From Paracoccus haematequi (GTDB lineage Bacteria > Pseudomonadota > Alphaproteobacteria > Rhodobacterales > Rhodobacteraceae), in the NCBI GenBank assembly GCA_945881965.1, contig CAMCVS010000019.1, forward strand, positions 1 through 43,416: a stretch of DNA of 43,416 nucleotides, given 5' to 3'. Both the position numbers and the translations under genes were made by a program. Shown piece by piece: positions 37,131 to 43,416 of this stretch. Within the stretch, counting starts at the first letter, position 1, and every line of letters begins with the position of its first letter. Under the pieces are notes generated by a model, which was given only the letters and a program-made list of their open reading frames with translations, made no database searches and was not told the origin of the DNA.

Positions 37131-39314
37131 ATGAAAGCCCTGCTGATGACCACCGACCACGACACTGACACCGCCGCGCTGCCCACGGGCCTTCCCGACG
37201 GCCTGCCGCCCGCGCTTGAATCCGCGCTGATCGCCAAAGGCTATGCCAGCCTGACCCCGGTGCAGTTGGAAATGATGCGCCCTGATCTGGCCGGGATCGA
37301 CATGATCGTGTCGGCGCGCACCGGGTCGGGCAAGACGGTTGGCTTTGGTCTGGCGCTGGCGACGCGGCTGTTGCCCGCGCTGACCACAGGCGGCGGGCCG
37401 AAGGCGCTGATCATCGCGCCCACGCGCGAATTGGCGATGCAGGTGCGGCGCGAGTTTGAATGGCTTTATGGCCCCGCAGGCGGCTATGTCGCGTCCTGTG
37501 TCGGCGGCATGGACATGCGGCGTGAGGTCTATGCGCTGGACAAGGGCGCGCAGATCGTTGTCGGCACGCCGGGGCGTCTGGTCGATCACCTGAAACGCGG
37601 GTCACTGAACCTGTCCAACCTCGAAGCCGTGGTGCTGGACGAGGCGGATGAAATGCTGGACCTGGGCTTTGCCGAAGATCTGGACACCATCCTTTCGGGT
37701 GCCCCCAAGGGCAAGCAGACGCTGATGTTTTCCGCCACCGTGCCGCGCGCGATCGAAAAACTGGCGGCGGGGCATCTGCGCGCGGGCTATCAGCGGGTTG
37801 CCGTGGCGGGCGATGCCGCGCAACACGCCGATATCGCCTATCGCATCGCGGCGGTCGGCAATGACGACGCCGAACGCGCCATCGTCAATATCCTGCGGTT
37901 CCACGAGGCCGACCGCGCCATCGTGTTCGCCAATACCCGCGCTGTGGTCGCCCGCATCGCGGCGCGCCTGACCAATCGCGGTTTCCGCGCCGTCACCATT
38001 TCCGGCGAACTCAGCCAGACCGAACGCACCCACGCGCTGCAAGCCATGCGCGACGGGCGCGCGCGGGTGATCGTGGCCACCGATGTGGCCGCGCGCGGTA
38101 TCGACCTGCCGAACCTTGATCTGGTGATTCATGCCGAATTGCCCGGCAGCCCGGAATCGCTGAAGCACCGCTCGGGGCGCACAGGCCGCGCGGGCCGCAA
38201 GGGCACCTCGGTGATGATCGTGACGCCCCGCACCCGCGCAAAGGCCAGCCGCATCCTGCAATCCGCCGCCATCGCCGCTGAATGGGGCACCGCGCCATCC
38301 GCCGATGATGTGCGCGCCCGCGACGTGGACCGCCTGATGGCCGCGCCGGTCTGGGACGAGGTTCCCGAGGGCGATGATGCCGCCATGGCCGCGCGTCTGG
38401 CCTCTGAACGTGAGCCGCAGGCGCTCGCCGCCGCATTGGTGTCGTTCTGGCGCGAACGCCATTCCGCGCCCGAGGAAATCAGTACCGGCCCCGGTGCCGC
38501 GACCGAGGCCCGCACCCCGCGCGCGCCGTCGGAATTTGGCGCCTCAGTCTGGTTCCGCGTCTCCAAAGGCCGCCGCGACCGGGCCGAGGCGAAATGGCTG
38601 CTGCCGAAAATCTGTCAGGCGGGCGGGATCACCCGCACCGAGGTCGGCGCGATCCGCATCGGTGAAACCGCCAGCTTTGTGCAGATCGCCGAGGGCGCGG
38701 TGAAGAAATTCGTGGCCGAACTGGGCCGCGAGGGTCTGATCGAGGACGGGTTGTTCGCCACCCGGATCGAAGGCGCGCCCGATGCCGCCGAAATCGCCTA
38801 TCAACCGGCGCACAAGGCCGGCAAACCGGCACGCGCCCCGCGCACCGACAGCGATGGCTATGCCCCCGGCGCGGAACGCCCCGCCTTGAATAAAGCTGCG
38901 GAACGCCCCGCACCGTATAAGGCAGCGGAACGCCCCGTTCCCTACAAAACGGCGGAACGCCCCGCGCCCGTCAAGGCCGCGACCGCTCGCACGGTTGACC
39001 GCATGGAACGCCCCGCCGATGCCGCCGCACCCGCGCCCAAGCCGAAAAAGAAAACCACCTATGATCCGGCGGCCCCCACGGTGACGGATGCCACCGCCAA
39101 GCCGAAACCCCGGCCAGCGGCGTCAACGCCTTACGGGGCCAAACCGGGCGCAAAGCCGGGGGCAAAACCCGCGTCCGCCGGATTCAAGTCGCACGGGACC
39201 GCCAAAGGCAAACCCGCCAAGGCGCAGGGGTTCAAATCTCATTCCGCTGCGGGGGCCGGGGCGGTGACCGCCAAGCCCGCGCATCGCAAGGGGCCAAAGC
39301 CGCCCAAGGCGTGA
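37131..39314 (+). CDS. DEAD-box RNA helicase with DbpA-type RNA-binding domain
   Basis: A 727-residue helicase. Motifs in order: Q-motif near TPVQLEMM, Walker A ARTGSGKT (62-69), PTRELA, DEAD at 170-173, SAT, ATDVAARGIDLP and HRSGRTGRAGR (from H346). Residues about 470-545 (FGASVWFRVSKGRRDRAE..., IRIGETASFVQIAEG) match the DbpA RNA-binding domain, which suggests a role in ribosome assembly or RNA remodelling. The tail is long, basic and disordered and contains four tandem nine-residue repeats of the type AERPAPYKA, then several GAKP/FKSH units. Start uncertain: ATG at 37131 or 37146; neither has a clear ribosome site. Confidence 0.92.
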   Translation: MKALLMTTDHDTDTAALPTGLPDGLPPALESALIAKGYASLTPVQLEMMRPDLAGIDMIVSARTGSGKTVGFGLALATRLLPALTTGGGPKALIIAPTRELAMQVRREFEWLYGPAGGYVASCVGGMDMRREVYALDKGAQIVVGTPGRLVDHLKRGSLNLSNLEAVVLDEADEMLDLGFAEDLDTILSGAPKGKQTLMFSATVPRAIEKLAAGHLRAGYQRVAVAGDAAQHADIAYRIAAVGNDDAERAIVNILRFHEADRAIVFANTRAVVARIAARLTNRGFRAVTISGELSQTERTHALQAMRDGRARVIVATDVAARGIDLPNLDLVIHAELPGSPESLKHRSGRTGRAGRKGTSVMIVTPRTRAKASRILQSAAIAAEWGTAPSADDVRARDVDRLMAAPVWDEVPEGDDAAMAARLASEREPQALAAALVSFWRERHSAPEEISTGPGAATEARTPRAPSEFGASVWFRVSKGRRDRAEAKWLLPKICQAGGITRTEVGAIRIGETASFVQIAEGAVKKFVAELGREGLIEDGLFATRIEGAPDAAEIAYQPAHKAGKPARAPRTDSDGYAPGAERPALNKAAERPAPYKAAERPVPYKTAERPAPVKAATARTVDRMERPADAAAPAPKPKKKTTYDPAAPTVTDATAKPKPRPAASTPYGAKPGAKPGAKPASAGFKSHGTAKGKPAKAQGFKSHSAAGAGAVTAKPAHRKGPKPPKA
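38871..38978 (+). repeat. Four tandem 27-bp repeats inside the helicase tail
   Basis: Units begin with GCGGAACGCCCCG at 38871, 38898, 38925 and 38952 and encode AERPALNKA, AERPAPYKA, AERPVPYKT and AERPAPVKA (register shifted by phase). A degenerate fifth unit, ATGGAACGCCCCGCC, lies at 39003. The repeats keep the reading frame and probably vary in number between strains. Confidence 0.85.
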
Positions 39315-39318
39315 ACCG

Positions 39319-40386
39319 TCAGGCGTGGCCGTCGCTAACCAACCGCCGCGCCAGCGCCGCATAGGCCTGCGCGGCGGGGCTGTTTCCGGCGGCAATCGGC
39401 GTGCCCGCATCGCCCGCCAGCCGGGTTTCCAGATCAATCGGCAGTGACGCGAGCAGGGGCAGGCCCCGCCGCGCGGCCTCGGCAGCGACGCCGCCATGGC
39501 CGAAAATCTGGCTCTCATGGCCGCAGTTCGGGCAATGGAAGGTAGACATGTTCTCGATCAGCCCCAGCACCGGGGTTTTCAGCGTGGCGAACATGTCCAG
39601 AGCCTTGCGCGCATCCATGAGCGCCACGTCCTGCGGCGTGGACACCACGATGGCGCCTTCCAGATCGGTGCGCTGGCACAGCGTCAGTTGCACATCGCCG
39701 GTGCCGGGGGGCAGATCGACGATCAGCACATCCAGATCGCCCCATTTCACCTGCCCCAGCATCTGCTGCAACGCCCCCATCAGCATCGGCCCGCGCCAGA
39801 CCACCGCCTTGTCGGGGTCCAGCATCAGCCCGATCGACATCAGCGTGACGCCATGCGCCTGCAAGGGGATGATGGTCTTGCCATCCGCATGCGTGCCGGG
39901 GCGCGCGGTGGTGCCCATCATGCGCGGCTGCGACGGGCCGTAGATATCGGCATCGAGCAGCCCGACGCGGCGGCCCAGCCGTGCCAGCGCCACCGCCAGA
40001 TTGGCCGACACCGTGGATTTGCCCACGCCGCCCTTGCCAGACCCCACGGCCAGGATGCGCGCCACACCCGGCGGGTTCAGCACACCGGGCGTCGCCGTGG
40101 GATGGCCGCCGATCTTCAGCGATGGTGCGGGCTTGGCGGGGCCATGCGCGGTCAGCGCCACCGTCACGCGGACGACACCGGGGATGGCGGCGACCGCCTG
40201 TTCGGCTGCACGGCGCAAGGGCTCCATCTGCTGCGCAATCGCGGGGCTGGGGGCTTCGATCACGAATCGCACCTGATCCCCTTCGATGGCAAGTGCCCGG
40301 ATCATGTCGCGCGCCACCAGATCGCCGCCATCGGGCAGCATCAGCCGTCGCAAAGCGTTTTCGACCTGTTCGCGGGTGACAGCCAT
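39319..40386 (-). CDS. apbC: Mrp/ApbC family iron-sulfur cluster carrier ATPase
   Basis: A 355-residue P-loop protein. An N-terminal MIP18/DUF59-like domain (about 1-80) precedes the deviant Walker A GKGGVGKS (117-124), the DLPPGTGD switch region and C285-P-N-C288, the pair that holds a bridging [4Fe-4S] cluster. The family loads or carries Fe-S clusters. The ATG at 40386 follows AAAGGAA. It converges with the helicase gene, four bases apart, and diverges from the DUF1127 gene. Confidence 0.93.
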   Translation of the reverse strand: MAVTREQVENALRRLMLPDGGDLVARDMIRALAIEGDQVRFVIEAPSPAIAQQMEPLRRAAEQAVAAIPGVVRVTVALTAHGPAKPAPSLKIGGHPTATPGVLNPPGVARILAVGSGKGGVGKSTVSANLAVALARLGRRVGLLDADIYGPSQPRMMGTTARPGTHADGKTIIPLQAHGVTLMSIGLMLDPDKAVVWRGPMLMGALQQMLGQVKWGDLDVLIVDLPPGTGDVQLTLCQRTDLEGAIVVSTPQDVALMDARKALDMFATLKTPVLGLIENMSTFHCPNCGHESQIFGHGGVAAEAARRGLPLLASLPIDLETRLAGDAGTPIAAGNSPAAQAYAALARRLVSDGHA

Positions 40387-40657
40387 GAAATTATTCCTTT
40401 GTGCCCGGTTGCTGCGCGCAATGGTGCCTTTCCAGGCAGTGATTGCAAGGGTCGAGCCCGATTGACGCGTCTGGAATGCACGTCAAGGCAGATTTGCTGC
40501 AATTTTTCGGCATCTGCGTAACGTTTTGGCGAAAATATCCTTGCGTCACTTGCGCTTGCTGCATGGCAGCATTGCGGCGCGGGCTATTGTGCAGTTGCAG
40601 CAATTTGCTATCTTGATGGCAACGGGGAACACAGGCCCCAACAGAAAGAGACACACG
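40387..40657. promoter_or_regulatory. Divergent intergenic region, apbC and DUF1127 promoters
   Basis: The 271 bases contain inverted repeats: TGCTGC-ATG-GCAGCA (40557-40571) and GCAGAT...ATCTGC (near 40488-40517). A possible promoter towards DUF1127 is TTGTGC with TATCTT 16 bases on. In Rhodobacter the matching locus is driven by the heat-shock sigma factors RpoHI/RpoHII; I cannot assign a sigma factor here with confidence. Confidence 0.35.
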
Positions 40658-40867
40658 ATGACCTATGCAACCGATATCCGGCACGCCCGTTCGCCCTTTA
40701 GCGAGTGGAAGTCCGACATGATCGCACGGTGGACCCGTTACAGCCTTTACCGTGAAACGCTGCGCGAATTGTCGGCGCTGTCGGTACGCGATCTGGCCGA
40801 TATCGGCCTGAACCGGTCACAGGTCAGGGCCAAGGCCTATGAGATCGCCTACGGCAAAGACGCATAA
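40658..40867 (+). CDS. ccaF1: DUF1127 small protein, CcaF1-like
   Basis: A 69-residue basic protein whose C-terminal half (LYRETLRELSALSVRDLADIGLNRSQV) is the DUF1127 motif. In Rhodobacter sphaeroides the 71-residue homologue CcaF1 is an RNA-binding protein transcribed together with the CcsR sRNAs, and the same arrangement is seen here: five CCTCCTCCC hairpins follow within 330 bases. The ATG at 40658 lies about seven bases after AAAGAG. An upstream in-frame extension to 40526 is not family-like. The symbol is by gene context. Confidence 0.85.
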   Translation: MTYATDIRHARSPFSEWKSDMIARWTRYSLYRETLRELSALSVRDLADIGLNRSQVRAKAYEIAYGKDA

Positions 40868-40920
40868 CCAACCTGCCCGATAATGGGCGCAAGAATTGCC
40901 GGACGGGTCGATGACCCCAA

Positions 40921-41017
40921 GGCTACGGCTTCAGGCTCTCCTTTCCTCCTCCCTGGAGGGTCTGATCTTCGGCGGTGGCACCGCTCCTCCTCCCTGGGTG
41001 CCACCGCCACCTTTTCA
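40921..41017 (+). ncRNA. CcsR-like (cuckoo) sRNA, two hairpins
   Basis: Hairpin 1: 40931-40941 pairs with 40955-40965 (11 pairs, two G-U), loop TTTCCTCCTCCCT. Hairpin 2: GGCGGTGGCAC (40971-40981) pairs perfectly with 40998-41008; its 16-base loop holds CCTCCTCCC, and ACCTTTTC follows as a terminator tail. Two stem-loops exposing CCUCCUCCC, an anti-Shine-Dalgarno-like sequence, are the hallmark of the CcsR/cuckoo RNA family found downstream of DUF1127 genes. It is probably released from the ccaF1 transcript by RNase processing. The 5' end is estimated. Confidence 0.85.
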
Positions 41018-41059
41018 ACCCGGCTTTGCGGGGGCCTGCGGGCCATATCAAAGCGCGAG

Positions 41060-41190
41060 ATTTCAGATTTGCCGGCCCGCTCCTCCTCCCAGGGTCCGGC
41101 GAATGGCGAAGGGTCCGTCCTCCTCCCCAGGGCCCGACGCGAAAAAGAAACGGCGGCGCCCCTCCTCCCTGGGTGCCGCCGTTTTCTTTT
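41060..41190 (+). ncRNA. CcsR-like (cuckoo) sRNA, three hairpins
   Basis: Hairpin 3: 41071-41078 with 41092-41100 (one bulged base), loop GCTCCTCCTCCCA. Hairpin 4: GGGTCC (41111-41116) with GGGCCC (41130-41135), 13-base loop with CCTCCTCCC. Hairpin 5: CGGCGGCGCC (41151-41160) with GGTGCCGCCG (41172-41181), 11-base loop CCTCCTCCCTG, followed by TTTTCTTTT, a strong intrinsic terminator. The usual family unit has two such hairpins; here a third precedes the terminator. The 5' end is estimated. Confidence 0.8.
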
Positions 41191-41233
41191 GCGGGGTACG
41201 GTGAACGCGGACAGTGTGTGCGGACAGGGCAGA

Positions 41234-41290
41234 GGGGGGCCAGCCCCCCGGCTTCGCCGCCCCCGGAGTATTTCCGGCAAAATGAAAGAT
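41234..41290 (+). repeat. REP-like palindromic intergenic repeat, copy 3
   Basis: GGGGGG (41234-41239) and CCCCCC (41244-41249) form a hairpin around CCAG, followed by GCTTCGCCGCCCCCGGAGTATTT. It shares the hairpin and the CCCCCGG(G)ATA-type arm with copies at 2691 and 22164, but the tail (CCGGCAAAATGAAAG) differs. It lies between the sRNA terminator and the uvrD stop. Confidence 0.6.
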
Positions 41291-41310
41291 GCGCGAAGGT
41301 GACGTCGCGC

Positions 41311-43416
41311 CTAGAACGGCACGTCGTCGGCGGCCATGACATAGCCTGCGACGACATTCTTCAGCCCGGACTTGTCGAACGCGATTTCCAGCTTGTCGCC
41401 TTCGATGGCGGTGATCCGGCCATAGCCGAATTTCTGGTGGAACACCCGTTCGCCCACCGTAAAGGCCGAGATGGCGGCAAGGTCGATCACGGTATTGCGC
41501 GCCTCGCGCGGTTGGCTGACGGGGCGCGCGGTATTGGTTTGCAGCCGCCGCCAGCCGGGCGAGTTATACACATCGGCGCGCAGGGCGCGATCTTCGATGC
41601 CCGCGCCAAAGGGGTTGGCGGCCTGTTGCGAGCCGTAAAGGCCGGGGGGCGTCAGCACCTCGACATGGTCATTTGGTAATTCGTCGATGAACCGCGAGGG
41701 CAGTTGCGATTGCCATTGACCAAAGACGCGGCGGTTGCCCGCGAAAGAGACCACGCAGACCTCTTCGGCGCGGGTGATGCCGACGTAAGCCAGGCGGCGT
41801 TCTTCCTCGAGGCCCTTCAGCCCGCTTTCATCCATCGACCGTTGCGAGGGGAACAGCCCGTCTTCCCAGCCCGGCAGGAACACGGCGGGAAATTCCAGCC
41901 CCTTGGCGGCGTGCAGCGTCATGATCGACACTTTCTCGCCCACCGCCTCGCTTTCATTGTCCATGATCAGCGCGACATGTTCCAGAAAGCCTTGCAGGTT
42001 TTCGAACGCGTTCAGCGCCTTGACCAGTTCCTTGAGGTTTTCCAGCCGCCCCGGCCCTTCGGGCGTCTTGTCGTTCTGCCACATCGCGGTATAGCCGGAT
42101 TCGTCGAGGATGGTGCCTGCCAATTCCTCGGGGCCGGTTTCGCCTGTCTGCACGCGGGCGTTCCAGCGCGCGATGGCGTCGATCAGCGCGCGCAGTTCCG
42201 CCGCCCCCTTGCCGCCCAGCGCGCCCTCGGCCAGCGCGATGCGCGCCCCGTCGACCAGCGATGCGCCATGCGCACGGGCGATGCGCTGGATGGTTTGCTG
42301 CGCCTTGTCGCCTAGACCGCGCTTTGGCGTATTCACGATGCGTTCAAAGGCCAGATCATCGGCGGGTGACACCGCAAGGCGGAAATAGGCCATGGCGTCG
42401 CGGATCTCCAACCGTTCATAGAACCGTGGCCCGCCGATCACGCGGTAGGGCAGGCCGATGGTCAGGAACCGGTCCTCGAAGGCGCGCATCTGGTGGCTGG
42501 CGCGGACCAGAATGGCGATTTGGTCCAGACCAAAGGGGCGCTGGCCGCGCGTGCCACGCCCCATCGCCTCGATTTCCTCGCCGATCCAGCGCGCCTCTTC
42601 CTCGCCATCCCAATGGCCGATCAGGCGGACCATTGCGCCGTCCGTCGCCTCGGTCCACAGCGTCTTGCCCAGACGGCCCTTGTTGGCAGCGATCACACCT
42701 GACGCGGCGGCGAGGATATGCGGGGTCGACCGATAATTCTGTTCCAGCCGGATCACTTCGGCACCCGGAAAATCCGCCTCGAACTTCAGGATATTGCCGA
42801 CCTCGGCCCCGCGCCAGCCATAGATCGACTGGTCATCGTCGCCCACGCAGCAGATGTTGTGATGCCCGCCCGCCAACAGGCGCAGCCACAGATACTGCGC
42901 CACGTTGGTGTCCTGATATTCATCCACCAGGATATAGCGCAGCCGCCGCCGCCAATCGGCCAGCACATCAGGATGCGCCTGAAAGATCGTCACCATATGC
43001 AGCAGCAAATCGCCGAAATCGCAGGCGTTCAGGTCGCGCAGGCGCTGCTGGTAGGCGGCATACAGCGCGGCCCCCTTGCGGTCGAACGCGTCCGCCTCGG
43101 AGGCCGGAACCCGGTCGGGCGTCAGGGCGCGGTTTTTCCAGCCGTCGATGAGGCCCGCCAGCATCCGGGCGGGCCAGCGTTTTTCGTCAATGTCGGCGGC
43201 GGCGATCTGCTGTTTCAAAAGGCGCAACTGGTCGTCGGTATCGAGGATGGTGAAGTTGGATTTCAGCCCCGCCAGTTCAGCATGGCGGCGCAACAGTTTC
43301 ACGCAGATCGAATGGAAGGTGCCCAGCCACGGCATGCCTTCGACGGTTTCGCCCATCAGGCGGGCGATCCGCGTCTTCATCTCGCGCGCGGCCTTGTTGG
43401 TGAATGTGACGGCCAA
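41311..43416 (-). CDS. UvrD/PcrA/Rep-type DNA helicase, 5' end outside window
   Basis: 701 C-terminal residues of a superfamily 1A helicase. The window cuts the gene just after the Walker A region: the first visible residues (LAVTFTNKAAREM) are motif Ia. Then come GTFHS (Ib), VDEYQDTN (II), GDDDQSIYGWRGA (III), LEQNYRST (IV), MTLHAAKGLEFPAVFLPG (V) and EEERRLAYVGITRA (VI). A C-terminal Tudor-like segment (VGERVFHQKFGYGRITAIEGDKLEIAF) is typical of UvrD/PcrA and binds RNA polymerase or DNA in relatives. It acts in nucleotide excision and mismatch repair. No defect is visible. Confidence 0.94.
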   Translation of the reverse strand: MAVTFTNKAAREMKTRIARLMGETVEGMPWLGTFHSICVKLLRRHAELAGLKSNFTILDTDDQLRLLKQQIAAADIDEKRWPARMLAGLIDGWKNRALTPDRVPASEADAFDRKGAALYAAYQQRLRDLNACDFGDLLLHMVTIFQAHPDVLADWRRRLRYILVDEYQDTNVAQYLWLRLLAGGHHNICCVGDDDQSIYGWRGAEVGNILKFEADFPGAEVIRLEQNYRSTPHILAAASGVIAANKGRLGKTLWTEATDGAMVRLIGHWDGEEEARWIGEEIEAMGRGTRGQRPFGLDQIAILVRASHQMRAFEDRFLTIGLPYRVIGGPRFYERLEIRDAMAYFRLAVSPADDLAFERIVNTPKRGLGDKAQQTIQRIARAHGASLVDGARIALAEGALGGKGAAELRALIDAIARWNARVQTGETGPEELAGTILDESGYTAMWQNDKTPEGPGRLENLKELVKALNAFENLQGFLEHVALIMDNESEAVGEKVSIMTLHAAKGLEFPAVFLPGWEDGLFPSQRSMDESGLKGLEEERRLAYVGITRAEEVCVVSFAGNRRVFGQWQSQLPSRFIDELPNDHVEVLTPPGLYGSQQAANPFGAGIEDRALRADVYNSPGWRRLQTNTARPVSQPREARNTVIDLAAISAFTVGERVFHQKFGYGRITAIEGDKLEIAFDKSGLKNVVAGYVMAADDVPF

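Noticed and set aside
36860-37168. Open frame upstream of the RNA helicase as a gene
   Set aside because: It overlaps the helicase start, has no recognisable domain or ribosome site, and looks like a chance frame.
38871-38978. Regularly spaced repeats as a CRISPR array
   Set aside because: The units are tandem, without spacers, and encode an in-frame peptide repeat of the helicase tail.
40921-41190. Repeated CCTCCTCCC motif as a CRISPR or simple tandem repeat
   Set aside because: Each copy lies in the loop of a different, well-paired stem, and two have terminator tails; this fits an sRNA family, not an array.

Overview
The window is a chromosomal segment of a GC-rich alphaproteobacterium, most likely a member of the Rhodobacterales (Rhodobacteraceae). 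Four things point there: an aerobic-type cobaltochelatase CobT, a long division and cell-wall (dcw) cluster with DUF2484 genes beside murC, an mraZ leader that looks like the Rhodobacter sRNA UpsM, and a DUF1127 gene followed by hairpins with CCTCCTCCC loops, like the Rhodobacter ccaF1-CcsR locus. I cannot name the genus.

Layout. 1-6255: an FMN reductase (minus), then a plus-strand group with cobT, a YceI protein, a cytochrome b561, an Xaa-Pro aminopeptidase and a DUF427 protein. 6262-36408: an almost entirely minus-strand series, transcribed right to left, in the order mraZ, rsmH, ftsL, ftsI, murE, murF, mraY, murD, ftsW, murG, murC, two DUF2484-like genes, murB, ddl, ftsQ, ftsA, ftsZ, lpxC, bamD, recN. 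It carries the full route from UDP-MurNAc to lipid II, the divisome genes and the first committed step of lipid A synthesis. Many neighbours overlap by four bases (ATGA or GTGA), which indicates translational coupling. 36409-36730: a long mraZ leader with a promoter, 10-bp phased TGGGAA-like repeats and an internal intrinsic terminator. 37131-43416: a DbpA-type RNA helicase, an Mrp/ApbC ATPase, a DUF1127 gene with its sRNA hairpins, and the carboxyl part of a UvrD/PcrA helicase that runs off the right end.

Foreign material interrupts the dcw series in three places. Between murD and ftsW lies a restriction-modification island: a FAD oxidoreductase, a methyltransferase fused to a Mrr-like nuclease domain, an MT-A70 adenine methyltransferase and a BglII/BstYI-family endonuclease. 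Between murB and the DUF2484 genes lies a 524-codon gene of unknown function with an AT-rich half. Between mraY and murD lies an opposite-strand histidine-phosphatase-like gene.

The most notable observations are these. The methyltransferase-nuclease gene and the BglII-like endonuclease gene each carry a single in-frame amber codon early in an otherwise open frame, while the MT-A70 gene is intact. The target-recognition part of the fused methyltransferase is an AT-rich patch. The mraZ leader appears to encode a terminated sRNA. The DUF1127 locus has five CCTCCTCCC hairpin loops, arranged as a two-hairpin and a three-hairpin RNA.
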